DNA of 51,493 bases, taken from Maribacter sp. (lineage in GTDB: Bacteria > Bacteroidota > Bacteroidia > Flavobacteriales > Flavobacteriaceae). The stretch lies in assembly GCA_020629415.1 (NCBI GenBank), contig JAHDDL010000008.1, positions 59,013 through 110,505 on the forward strand. Direction: 5' to 3'. The notes below the pieces were generated by a model, which did not search any database, had not been told where the DNA came from, and saw only the letters and a list, made by a program, of their open reading frames with translations. Shown one piece after another: positions 37,050 through 44,678 of the stretch. Numbering within the stretch: the stretch's first letter is position 1; each line of letters begins with the position of its first letter. The translations under genes and the position numbers were made by a program.

Positions 37050-39326
37050 TTAATTCAACGTGTAACGTACTCCAAAAAATGATCGTATACCTTGATTAGG
37101 ACCATAAACGTAAGATGGATCAAACGTCAAGGCATTTGGGTTGTTTGGTGTGGCAACGGCATTGCCATTGGCATCAAAGGTAACTTCTTTATCAAATGGA
37201 TCGTTTGCGCGGGCAATAATGAACGGATTTCCTCTATTAGGTGTCCAATCTAACAGATTTTTTACGCCTCCGTAGAATTCAAGATTTTCTATTCCATCAT
37301 AAGATAATTGTATATTTTGAATACTCCATGCAGGCGAAAAATCGCTTCTTGGGTCGTTGTCGCCTAAGGTAGGTAGTCGCATAGGTCCATATAAATTTCC
37401 GGTATAATCAATAGTTAGGTCCCAGGTACGGATATCATAGCTAACACTCCAGTTTGCTGAATAACTTTCTGTAAGAATCTGTCTTTCCTTTACGCCATCT
37501 TCCGTATTACTGACATCTTGTATGGTACCGCCTATCATCAGTTTTAAACCGTTGTAGAAAGCTACGTCTACGTTGGCACTTATCCCTTTTGAAATTGAGG
37601 TGCCGTTTAGATTATCATATATAATCTGATTAGGATTGGTGTCATAATCAGGAATAATTACATTTTGGAAATTGGTGTAAAATAAAGAGGCATCCAAACC
37701 AACGAAAGTACCGTTATCACCATAAATTTTCTTTAAATAATTTAGGTTGACATTAAATGAACGTTCGGGTTTTAGTTCTTCTGCAATAATAACATCTCTT
37801 GATCCCGTTAACGCTGCGTGATCTTCTGTAAATAGATTCACTACCCTAAAACCGGTACCGGCATTTAAGCGAATGATATCATTATCGGTAAACTTGAATT
37901 TGTACGCGGCTCTGGGTGTAAATATGTTTCCATGGCGGCTGTCATAATCATATCTTCCTCCAAGAAGTAAGGAATGTTTTTTATTGAACGCTACTTCATC
38001 TTGAACAAATAAACTGGGTATTAAAACTTCATCTGGCTCATTCCCCTCTGTACTAAATGTAGCGGGAGTACTGTCGTCATAGTAATTATAGCGTAAGGCA
38101 GAGCCTACTAATAAGCTGTGTTTTCCTATAGTTTTATCCCATGTTAATTGGGTAAACCCAATTCGTTGATCTGCCAAGTAAGGAACATCACCATAGACAG
38201 AATTTTGCTTGTGGTCATTATAGGAGAAAGACAGCATCATCTGTTCTTCAATCGGCAGTTCATATTTTCCTAATATTTCCCATCTTCGGGTGTATATACT
38301 TTCGCCATATACTTCGTCTCCGCCTCTAAATTCCGGTGTCCATTGCATTTCTCCGCCCCACCGATCTTCGTAAAAAAAACGACCTGCCAAAGAAAAGATG
38401 CGTGGGTTTTTTCTTGTGAAGTTCCATTTCTGAAAAACTGAAATTCTATCTTGTAAGGTTAGGTCTGTAAAATTATCTCCATTATTATCAATAGGGTTGT
38501 GGTACTTGAAGTAATTGGCGCCTAAAAGCACATTTGCTTTTTTACCTACATTGAATTTTGCCCCTACATTTAGATTAAATTCACCCCAATCGGTCACAAA
38601 ACTATCGGCAAAAAATTTAGGAGCCGTTAAATTGTTTTTGGTGATGATGTTAATGAGTCCGCCAACGGCTTCACTACCATATAGTGTAGAAGCAGGACCT
38701 TTGACTACTTCAATTTGTTCAATAAGAGAGTTGGGTATTCCAGATAAGCCGTACACGGTTCCCAAACCACTTACAATGGGCATACCATCTATCAATACCA
38801 ATGTATACGGACCTTCCAGTCCATTGATATGAATATCGCCCGTATTACAAACGTTACAATTAATTTGTGGTCTAACTCCGTTAACGTTTTGCAGGGCTTC
38901 AAAAATACTTGCCGTTGGGTTTTTCTTGAAAAAAGTAGGTTTATAAACTTCTACTGGTACCGGGCTCTCTAATCTATTTACAGGTTTTAAAGTTCCGGTA
39001 ACGACCATTTCGTCCAAAGATTCTATAGAGGGTTTTAAGTTAATATCAATTATTTTATCCTGGCCTTCCGTAATTGTAAGTGTTTGGTAAAATTTCTGAA
39101 AACCAATATTGGAGGCAATGAGGGTGTATTTGCCAGAGGGGACGTTTTTAAGTGAATACTTACCATTTTCATCTGAAGCGGTACCAATCTGTGTACCTTT
39201 TAAATAAATGTTCACATATGCTTCAGGCACACCGTTAGATGATATTGTGCCAGAGATCTCAGAATTTTGCGCATTTAGCATGCCGAAACAAAGAATAGTG
39301 TAGGCAAAAAATAAAATTTTAATCAT
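37050..39326 (-). CDS. TonB-dependent receptor, probable metal/metallophore uptake
   Basis: 758 aa. Signal peptide (ILFFAYTILCFGMLNAQ), CarboxypepD_reg (~20-100), plug (~120-230) and a 22-strand-type barrel ending in Asn after FGVRYTL. The plug holds a CxxC pair in 'RPQINCNVCNTGDIHINGLEG', a metal-binding-looking motif I associate with receptors of the BtuB/ZnuD-like clade next to metal regulators. It is divergent from an MntR/DtxR-type regulator and followed on the other side by a ZIP transporter, so Mn, Fe or Zn is the likely cargo (inference from context). A perfect 18-bp palindrome overlaps the A of its start codon and its predicted transcription start. Confidence 0.9.
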   Translation of the reverse strand: MIKILFFAYTILCFGMLNAQNSEISGTISSNGVPEAYVNIYLKGTQIGTASDENGKYSLKNVPSGKYTLIASNIGFQKFYQTLTITEGQDKIIDINLKPSIESLDEMVVTGTLKPVNRLESPVPVEVYKPTFFKKNPTASIFEALQNVNGVRPQINCNVCNTGDIHINGLEGPYTLVLIDGMPIVSGLGTVYGLSGIPNSLIEQIEVVKGPASTLYGSEAVGGLINIITKNNLTAPKFFADSFVTDWGEFNLNVGAKFNVGKKANVLLGANYFKYHNPIDNNGDNFTDLTLQDRISVFQKWNFTRKNPRIFSLAGRFFYEDRWGGEMQWTPEFRGGDEVYGESIYTRRWEILGKYELPIEEQMMLSFSYNDHKQNSVYGDVPYLADQRIGFTQLTWDKTIGKHSLLVGSALRYNYYDDSTPATFSTEGNEPDEVLIPSLFVQDEVAFNKKHSLLLGGRYDYDSRHGNIFTPRAAYKFKFTDNDIIRLNAGTGFRVVNLFTEDHAALTGSRDVIIAEELKPERSFNVNLNYLKKIYGDNGTFVGLDASLFYTNFQNVIIPDYDTNPNQIIYDNLNGTSISKGISANVDVAFYNGLKLMIGGTIQDVSNTEDGVKERQILTESYSANWSVSYDIRTWDLTIDYTGNLYGPMRLPTLGDNDPRSDFSPAWSIQNIQLSYDGIENLEFYGGVKNLLDWTPNRGNPFIIARANDPFDKEVTFDANGNAVATPNNPNALTFDPSYVYGPNQGIRSFFGVRYTLN

Positions 39327-39385
39327 CTAAAATAAATTTTAGACAAAACTAAAAAATTGTTTTTACGTATAAAAATGTATTTTTG
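39326..39385. promoter_or_regulatory. Divergent promoter/operator between the TonB receptor and the DtxR-type regulator
   Basis: Palindrome TCTAAAAT-AA-ATTTTAGA at 39326-39343 (8-bp perfect arms). Receptor -7 TAGTTTTG on the minus strand at 39351-39344 directly abuts it, so the palindrome covers the receptor's +1. On the plus strand TTG (39357-39359), 18-bp spacer and TATTTTTG (39378-39385) form the regulator's promoter. The layout fits metal-dependent repression of the receptor by the adjacent regulator. Confidence 0.65.
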
Positions 39386-39403
39386 TGTTATTATTGTTTG
39401 CAA

Positions 39404-40066
39404 ATGACGTTATCAGAAGAAGATTACATAAAAACAATCTATCACTTAAGCGATTTTAATAGTAAATCTGTGGCTACCAATGCTATTGCAGAGCAGATGA
39501 AAACGAAGCCATCGTCTGTTACGGATATGGTGAAGAAGCTTTCTGAAAAGTCTCTTGTCAACTATAAAAAGTACCAGGGTGTCTCACTTTCGGAGAAAGG
39601 CAGGTTGGTTGCACTTTCTATAATCAGAAAACATCGCCTATGGGAAGTGTTTTTGGTAGATAAGTTGAATTTTTCTTGGGACGAGGTCCATGTTGTGGCA
39701 GAGCAACTGGAACATATTAAAAGTGATACTTTAATAGATAAATTAGATGCGCATTTGGGATATCCTAAGGTTGATCCTCACGGTGATCCAATACCTAACA
39801 AGGACGGTGTGTTTACCAAATCCGTTAAAAAATTGATCAGTGAATTGCCGGTTGGTAGTCAGGGAGTTTGTGTTGGGGTCAATGATTCTTCGGCGGCATT
39901 TTTAAAATTTTTGGACAAGAATAAAATCGCTTTGGGCGATACTTTTAAAATATTGGAAATTGAGGAGTTTGATGGTTCCGTAACTATTTCAACAAGATCG
40001 GGGTCCATAAGTATTTCTAAGCAAATAGCAACAAATTTATTCTTGGAAATTGTAGATGAAGAATAG
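39404..40066 (+). CDS. DtxR/MntR-family metal-dependent transcriptional regulator
   Basis: 220 aa from the ATG at 39404; an in-frame TTG at 39383 lies inside the -7 element and is rejected. N-terminal winged helix (EEDYIKTIYHLSDF...PSSVTDMVKKLSEKSLVNYKKYQGVSLS), dimerisation/metal domain, and a C-terminal SH3/FeoA-like domain (~150-220). Metal ligands line up as D7, H77, E81, H96, E100, E103, H104. Having Asp and Glu where DtxR has Met10 and Cys102 matches Mn-responsive MntR more than iron-type DtxR. Probably represses the divergent TonB receptor and perhaps its own operon with the ZIP gene 27 bp downstream. Confidence 0.92.
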   Translation: MTLSEEDYIKTIYHLSDFNSKSVATNAIAEQMKTKPSSVTDMVKKLSEKSLVNYKKYQGVSLSEKGRLVALSIIRKHRLWEVFLVDKLNFSWDEVHVVAEQLEHIKSDTLIDKLDAHLGYPKVDPHGDPIPNKDGVFTKSVKKLISELPVGSQGVCVGVNDSSAAFLKFLDKNKIALGDTFKILEIEEFDGSVTISTRSGSISISKQIATNLFLEIVDEE

Positions 40067-40093
40067 GTTTTTAACCGTTGAATTATCAAGATT

Positions 40094-40915
40094 ATGAATG
40101 AAATTATAGCATATTTTGAATCTATAGACCCAGTGTTGGCTGCGTTTTATGCAACATTGTTTACCTGGGGGCTAACAGCTGCCGGCGCTGCTTTGGTATT
40201 TCTGTTTAAAACAATGAACCGTGCCGTTTTAGATGGTATGCTGGGTTTTACTGGCGGAGTAATGGTAGCGGCAAGTTTTTGGAGTTTACTGGCGCCAGGT
40301 ATTGAAATGAGTCCTGGAGAAGGTTTTGTGAAGGTCATACCTGCGGCAATTGGTTTTTTTCTAGGCGCTATGTTTATTTTTGGGTTGGATAAAGTTCTGC
40401 CACATTTACATATAAACTTTAAGGAAAGCGAAGCGGAAGGGGTAAAAACTCCTTGGCGTAGAACAACACTTTTAACCTTGGCAATTACTCTGCACAATAT
40501 ACCTGAGGGTTTAGCGGTGGGTGTTTTATTTGGTGGTGTTGCGGCTGGTTTTGACGGAGCTTCTATTGGCGGTGCCGTAGCATTGGCATTGGGTATAGGT
40601 TTACAGAATTTTCCGGAAGGTTTTGCCGTTGCCATGCCATTACGTAGACATGGTTTAAGTAGAACAAAGAGTTTTATGTTTGGGCAGGCATCTGCTATCG
40701 TGGAGCCAATAGCTGCAGTATTAGGTGCTTGGGCGGTAATGACTTTTCAGCCTATTTTACCTTATGCACTCTCATTTGCAGCAGGGGCAATGATCTTTGT
40801 CGTTGTTGAAGAAGTAATACCTGAAACCCAGCAAGACAAATACACTGATATTGCTACTATGGGCTTTATTGGGGGCTTTATAATAATGATGACTTTAGAT
40901 GTTGGTCTTGGTTAA
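40094..40915 (+). CDS. ZIP-family divalent metal transporter
   Basis: 273 aa, eight hydrophobic segments. TM4 carries HNIPEGLAVG and TM5 NFPEGFAVA, the amphipathic metal-binding helices of ZIP/GufA-like transporters. The His of the second motif is replaced by Asn (LQNFPEG), a form I recall in GufA-type proteins. Imports Zn, Fe or Mn into the cytosol in this family. Co-directional with the MntR/DtxR-type gene with a 27-bp gap: a two-gene operon of regulator and inner-membrane importer, complementing the outer-membrane receptor on the other side. Confidence 0.92.
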   Translation: MNEIIAYFESIDPVLAAFYATLFTWGLTAAGAALVFLFKTMNRAVLDGMLGFTGGVMVAASFWSLLAPGIEMSPGEGFVKVIPAAIGFFLGAMFIFGLDKVLPHLHINFKESEAEGVKTPWRRTTLLTLAITLHNIPEGLAVGVLFGGVAAGFDGASIGGAVALALGIGLQNFPEGFAVAMPLRRHGLSRTKSFMFGQASAIVEPIAAVLGAWAVMTFQPILPYALSFAAGAMIFVVVEEVIPETQQDKYTDIATMGFIGGFIIMMTLDVGLG

Positions 40916-41001
40916 GATCAAGGTGTTTTAATACCACAATAATTTAATGTCAATTTTAGCGTTTAAGGCAATAGTATTATTAACTTGATACTTTAATTTT
41001 T

Positions 41002-41442
41002 ATGCATTCTTCTAAGAAAAATTGGATTTGGACCGTAACGTTGATCGTAACGGTTATTTGTTGTGTGTCCGTTTTAATACTTCATGTTAAAAATTGGGTA
41101 ACTGATGATGCTACTAGTTTAGGTCTACGTTCAGGATTTTATAACGTTGAAGTTCCTTTAAGTGAATTGGATAGCGTAGTGTTCGTTAACAGAATTCCGC
41201 CAATGCAGCGTTTGCATGGGTTTTCTGCCTTGGAAAAGGAAAAAGGCGTATTTAGGGAGTTTAAAGATTCTTTGACCAATAAGAAGGTGCACGTATTTGT
41301 AGATAATATCAATAACAATAAAATTAAGTTGGTCTATAAAGATTCTGCTTATGTATACTTTAACCTAAAAGATTCCGTTGAAACCGTTCAATTATTTCAG
41401 AAACTTAGCTCCTATACGGGTACTTTAAGTGAGCCTAATTAA
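41002..41442 (+). CDS. Hypothetical membrane-anchored protein (PH-like?)
   Basis: 146 aa. N-terminal transmembrane segment (residues ~8-29, WIWTVTLIVTVICCVSVLILHV), then a ~115-residue extracytoplasmic domain with beta-rich pattern ('SGFYNVEVPLSELDSVVFVNRIPPMQRLHGFSALEKEKGVFREF', 'KKVHVFVDNINNNKIKLVYK'). The 'MQRLHGFSALEKEKGVF' block resembles bacterial PH-domain (bPH) membrane proteins, but this is a weak impression. It stands alone: 86 bp after the ZIP gene and 155 bp before the DUF2141 gene. Confidence 0.65.
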   Translation: MHSSKKNWIWTVTLIVTVICCVSVLILHVKNWVTDDATSLGLRSGFYNVEVPLSELDSVVFVNRIPPMQRLHGFSALEKEKGVFREFKDSLTNKKVHVFVDNINNNKIKLVYKDSAYVYFNLKDSVETVQLFQKLSSYTGTLSEPN

Positions 41443-41555
41443 GGTTGGTAATTGTAAGGTTGGGTAAAGGATAAAATATAATTTAGCTTTGGCATAACTA
41501 TTGAAACTAATTTTGAATCGATATTAGAGATTTAAATAAAATTTAATTTATTGCC

Positions 41556-41587
41556 TCTTAGGCTTGTCCTAAGATGGTTTAATTTTA
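41556..41587 (+). promoter_or_regulatory. Palindrome plus -7-like element upstream of the DUF2141 gene
   Basis: TCTTAGG-CTTGT-CCTAAGA (41556-41574) is a perfect 7-bp-arm inverted repeat with TTAGG/CCTAA half-sites like those of DtxR/IdeR boxes. TAATTTTA (41580-41587, 7 of 8 to TAnnTTTG) follows 5 bp later. No U-run follows, so a terminator is unlikely. Confidence 0.4.
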
Positions 41588-41597
41588 GTGAGCGCCC

Positions 41598-42020
41598 ATG
41601 ATCAAAAAAACTCTTTTAACATTGTGTGTATTAGGTTTTCTGTCTACAGGTCTGTTTGCACAACATAATGTAAGTGTAAATATTGACGGAGTTACTTCTG
41701 AAAAAGGCAATATCTGTTTTGCCGTCTACAATAATGAAAGGTCTTTTTTAAAGTTCGATGAAGTTTATAAGTCAGGTTCGGAAAAGGCCGTGAAAGGTAA
41801 AACGGCTTTTGATATCAAAAATCTACCGGAAGGGGAGTATGCTATTGCTATTTTTCATGATGCCAATGGTAATAAAAACTTAGACACCAATATGCTGGGC
41901 ATCCCTAAAGAGCAAATAGCTTTCTCCAAAGGAAAAATGAAAATGTTCGGACCGCCAAAATATAAGGAATGTGTATTTACCGTAAATTCTCATATGGAAA
42001 TGAACATTAGGTTAAATTAG
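41598..42020 (+). CDS. DUF2141 secreted protein
   Basis: 140 aa. Signal peptide (LLTLCVLGFLSTGLFAQ) then a single beta-sandwich: 'VNIDGVTSEKGNICFAVYNNERSFLKFDE', 'AFDIKNLPEGEYAIAIFHDANGNKNLDTNMLGIPKEQIAFSKG'. The AIAIFHDANGNKNLDTN segment is what I recognise as the DUF2141 hallmark. The family is widespread in envelope contexts, and its function is not established. The start follows a palindrome/promoter-like region. Convergent with the plug-like lipoprotein gene (3-bp gap). Confidence 0.88.
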   Translation: MIKKTLLTLCVLGFLSTGLFAQHNVSVNIDGVTSEKGNICFAVYNNERSFLKFDEVYKSGSEKAVKGKTAFDIKNLPEGEYAIAIFHDANGNKNLDTNMLGIPKEQIAFSKGKMKMFGPPKYKECVFTVNSHMEMNIRLN

Positions 42021-42023
42021 CAA

Positions 42024-42422
42024 TTAGTAACTTGTTATCTTGATTACACCATTAGAACCTTGGGTGCCATAACCTGCAGCATCTGCACCAGATAGAATTA
42101 CAATTTTCTTTACGTTATAACTGTCTATAAGCTCATTGACTGAAAGAAAGGAGTTTCCTATAACCTGATTGTTTAAAACGTATAAAGGCTCCTGATTTCC
42201 GCCTGAATCAAACGAATTTGTGGTCTTGTTTAAAATAGGAACGTTGTTTTGAAGCACTACGCCAGGCTTTTGTCGAATACGTTGTAATAGAGAAACATTC
42301 GCTCTATTCTTTTCCCTTAACTCGGTATCTAAAGAAGATGTGTTACCGCTCGTATGTTTTACAGGTCCACAACTGCAGATCAAAACGAATGTTATACTAT
42401 AGATTAAGAGATATGATTTCAT
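42024..42422 (-). CDS. Orphan TonB-plug-like lipoprotein
   Basis: 132 aa. Lipoprotein signal (FVLICS-C18). After a ~60-residue polar linker, residues ~75-132 look like the C-terminal half of a TonB-receptor plug: 'EPLYVLNNQVIGNSFLSVNELIDSYNVKKIVILSGADAAGYGTQGSNGVIKITSY', matching the usual 'PL-vDG...I..I.VLK...A.YG..G.NGVI.ITT' pattern of SusC plugs. No barrel follows; the frame ends with a proper stop. It could act as a periplasmic modulator or be a relic of a receptor gene, but the intact signal and stop argue for a real gene. Confidence 0.75.
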   Translation of the reverse strand: MKSYLLIYSITFVLICSCGPVKHTSGNTSSLDTELREKNRANVSLLQRIRQKPGVVLQNNVPILNKTTNSFDSGGNQEPLYVLNNQVIGNSFLSVNELIDSYNVKKIVILSGADAAGYGTQGSNGVIKITSY

Positions 42423-42473
42423 AGTTTATAAGATTATGGTTTCTGTAATTTATGAATTAAAAGGAGATGACAG

Positions 42474-42481
42474 TATCTTTG
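42474..42481 (+). promoter_or_regulatory. -7 element of the DUF423 gene
   Basis: Exact TAnnTTTG match (TATCTTTG) 12 bp before the ATG at 42494; predicted leader of ~8 nt. Confidence 0.45.
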
Positions 42482-42493
42482 AAATAAAAAGAT

Positions 42494-42880
42494 ATGGTTT
42501 TAGTTGCGCAATTGGTAGGAGCCTTGTTGGGTTTATTAGCTGTGGTATTTGGTGCCTTTGGTGCACATTTACTTAAAAAAACGTTTACAGCTGATCAATT
42601 AAATAGTTTTGAAACGGGAGTAAAATACCAAATGTATCATGCGCTATTGATACTGATGTTAAGCTTTAATTTAAACTTAGAAACGGGACTGGAAAAAGCA
42701 ATTATCTATTGCTTAATTATAGGGACAATTCTTTTTTCTTTCAGTATTTACGGTTTGTGTATTTCTGCATCTAAAGGAAACAAAATAAAATTATTAGGTC
42801 CAATAACCCCACTTGGCGGACTATTTTTAGTATTAGGTTGGGGGCTTTTATTTTATAATTTTATTAAGAATCTTGTTTAA
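42494..42880 (+). CDS. DUF423 (YgdD-like) inner-membrane protein
   Basis: 128 aa, four hydrophobic helices. The GAFGAHLLKKTF and 'FETGVKYQMYHALLIL' blocks are characteristic of DUF423/YgdD/TMEM256-like proteins, as is the 'PITPLGGLFLVLGWGLLFY' C-terminus. Role unknown. Convergent with the downstream 512-aa protein (2 bp between the stops). Confidence 0.92.
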   Translation: MVLVAQLVGALLGLLAVVFGAFGAHLLKKTFTADQLNSFETGVKYQMYHALLILMLSFNLNLETGLEKAIIYCLIIGTILFSFSIYGLCISASKGNKIKLLGPITPLGGLFLVLGWGLLFYNFIKNLV

Positions 42881-42882
42881 TC

Positions 42883-44421
42883 TTAATTTTCTGAAGTTGC
42901 GGTAAACTCTTTAATGGCCGTATTGGGTTCCATAATGGCATAACCCTCCCAAAAAGTAGGGTCATATTTAGGCATATAAGTGGGCAATACGGTATTGTTT
43001 TCTTTAAAAGCATCAAAGGTTTTTTGATTTATATTTTCTGTATCAAAAACGATCATTTCGTTCTTTTCGGTACCTATAACTACAAAATCCATATCTCCCG
43101 CTAATTCATTTTGCTTATTTCTACCTTTAACAATTTTATTTTTTTCAATAATTTTTAGTGGTCTTTTAACACCATAGCGCATACCGTTTTCAGATTCGTA
43201 ATAGCGTATTCCGTACAAGCCATCATTACCCTGGTTGTAAATTATTTTGCCCTTAGATAGGTAATTGTTGCTTGATATACCTAAAAGGTTAAAGTTGCTA
43301 ATAGGCTTTACATTGCTATAGTCTACTTGCAATACGGCAAAATCATCTGCATTTACATATAATGTACCTTCATAATCTGCGGACCCACTTGGAACAAATG
43401 AGATTACATAAACGGCGTCATTGCCTAGATAAGTGAATTCTTCTAAAGTGTACTCATACTTTCTTTTCTTGTTTATGAAGTTGAGTTTACTTTTTTCTTG
43501 AGTAGGTAATCCACTAAAAATATTGGCTAATTGTCTTCTTTTCCAATTGCCATAATTCTTTTGTCTTTCTTCTTTATTTTTCTTTTTCTCTTCCAATTCC
43601 TTATTAAGTGCCGCAACATCGGTAGAATCTACTTCTTCTTCAAAAAGAGAGCTTACTTCTTCAGAATCTACCTTGAACGATAACAAACCTGATTTAATTT
43701 TAAAATATGATCCGGGCTTTACATTTTCCTTCAGAATAGTATTTAGTTTTTCTTCCATTCTTTCAAAATCAAACTCCGTGTTTTTGTCGTATAATTTTGA
43801 TGCTTTCAGCAAATTAAATTTTTGAACTTCTTCATCATAATTACCATATAAATCACCGACTACCTCAGAATAATAAGTGTCGTTCTTAGGTACTGTATTA
43901 ATGACGCTATCAATAAATTGTTGATTTAATACGGCTATAGAAGATTTTTTGACCTTAAAACCGCTTTTAGTCCATCTGTCAGTGTTGGTTGTTCTATGGA
44001 ATAGTCTTTTCTTGGATAGATCATTGGTATAATTTTTTTCCAGATTGTCTTCCACAAAATCCATAATTTCGTCAGCTGTGTAATTCTTGTTTGAGACGAT
44101 GACCTCTTTCAGCTCTATAGCTTTTGGAACAAGTAAAATTTTGGTTGAGGTAAATTCTGCTATAGGTCTTGTTAATGTTTCATACCCCATTGATGATATC
44201 ATAAGGGAATCGTTTTCTGTGATAACCTCATCAAATATTAAATTGAAGCTACCTTCTTCATTGGTGATTGCCCATTTCTCCTTTAATTGAACCGAGGCGA
44301 ATGGTATAGGCTGTTGACTTACACTGTCTATTACCGTAGCACTTAAGCTTTGGGCATTAATGTTAACTACATTTAAAAATAGAAAAGTTAAAAAGGGTAA
44401 CAAAAACGGTCTTGAGTTCAT
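42883..44421 (-). CDS. Secreted carboxypeptidase-regulatory-domain surface protein
   Basis: 512 aa. Signal peptide (LLPFLTFLFLNVVNINAQ), an N-terminal CarboxypepD_reg domain (~20-105: 'ATVIDSVSQQPIPFASVQL...ISSMGYETLTRPI'), then ~400 residues including a charged, coiled-coil-like stretch (~275-300, EVDSTDVAALNKELEEKKKNKEERQ) and a beta-rich region ('YEGTLYVNADDFAVLQVDYSNVKPISNFNLLG'). This matches a common flavobacterial 'carboxypeptidase-like regulatory domain-containing protein' class of unknown function. No TonB plug or barrel. Its 3' end abuts DUF423; upstream is a 105-bp gap to the feo operon. Confidence 0.8.
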   Translation of the reverse strand: MNSRPFLLPFLTFLFLNVVNINAQSLSATVIDSVSQQPIPFASVQLKEKWAITNEEGSFNLIFDEVITENDSLMISSMGYETLTRPIAEFTSTKILLVPKAIELKEVIVSNKNYTADEIMDFVEDNLEKNYTNDLSKKRLFHRTTNTDRWTKSGFKVKKSSIAVLNQQFIDSVINTVPKNDTYYSEVVGDLYGNYDEEVQKFNLLKASKLYDKNTEFDFERMEEKLNTILKENVKPGSYFKIKSGLLSFKVDSEEVSSLFEEEVDSTDVAALNKELEEKKKNKEERQKNYGNWKRRQLANIFSGLPTQEKSKLNFINKKRKYEYTLEEFTYLGNDAVYVISFVPSGSADYEGTLYVNADDFAVLQVDYSNVKPISNFNLLGISSNNYLSKGKIIYNQGNDGLYGIRYYESENGMRYGVKRPLKIIEKNKIVKGRNKQNELAGDMDFVVIGTEKNEMIVFDTENINQKTFDAFKENNTVLPTYMPKYDPTFWEGYAIMEPNTAIKEFTATSEN

Positions 44422-44526
44422 AGTATAGATTATTCCTACGCAATCTAGACGAACAAATGTAAGTAGCGTTACAATTTTAGAAATTGTTATGAACGTTTTA
44501 AAAAAGGTTTAACAGAAATATAAAAT

Positions 44527-44676
44527 TTAATGACAGCCACAATCATCTTGACCACAAGCTTTGGAATTATTTTTTTTACCCGCCCAAACAGATTTTGGGA
44601 GTAAAAATTTATTGATCAAATAAAAAGCGGAAATAGCTACTGTAATGTAAACCAATATGTGTTGTATGATATCCAT
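44527..44676 (-). CDS. FeoB-associated Cys-rich membrane peptide
   Basis: 49 aa from the ATG at 44676 (MDIIQHILVYITVAISAFYLINKF). One N-terminal transmembrane helix, then a short tail ending 'ACGQDDCGCH' with three Cys and a His, as in the FeoB-associated Cys-rich family (FeoC-replacement or metal-chaperone-like tails). It starts 2 bp after the feoB stop. Longer upstream frame extensions overlap feoB and are rejected. Likely helps pass Fe2+ or stabilises FeoB; this role is inferred from gene position. Confidence 0.85.
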   Translation of the reverse strand: MDIIQHILVYITVAISAFYLINKFLLPKSVWAGKKNNSKACGQDDCGCH

Positions 44677-44678
44677 AT

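Noticed and set aside
39383..39403. N-terminal extension of the DtxR-type regulator from a TTG at 39383
   Set aside because: It would start inside the -7 element; the ATG at 39404 gives the family's usual N-terminus.
40147..40635. 162-codon open frame antisense to the ZIP transporter gene
   Set aside because: Low-complexity Ala/Pro/Lys product, fully inside a well-supported gene in another frame; a codon-bias shadow.
41441..41462. AAGGTTG twice upstream of the DUF2141 gene, resembling the PHO-box word
   Set aside because: 15-bp spacing and a changed last base, so it does not fit the 11-bp register of the two real arrays.
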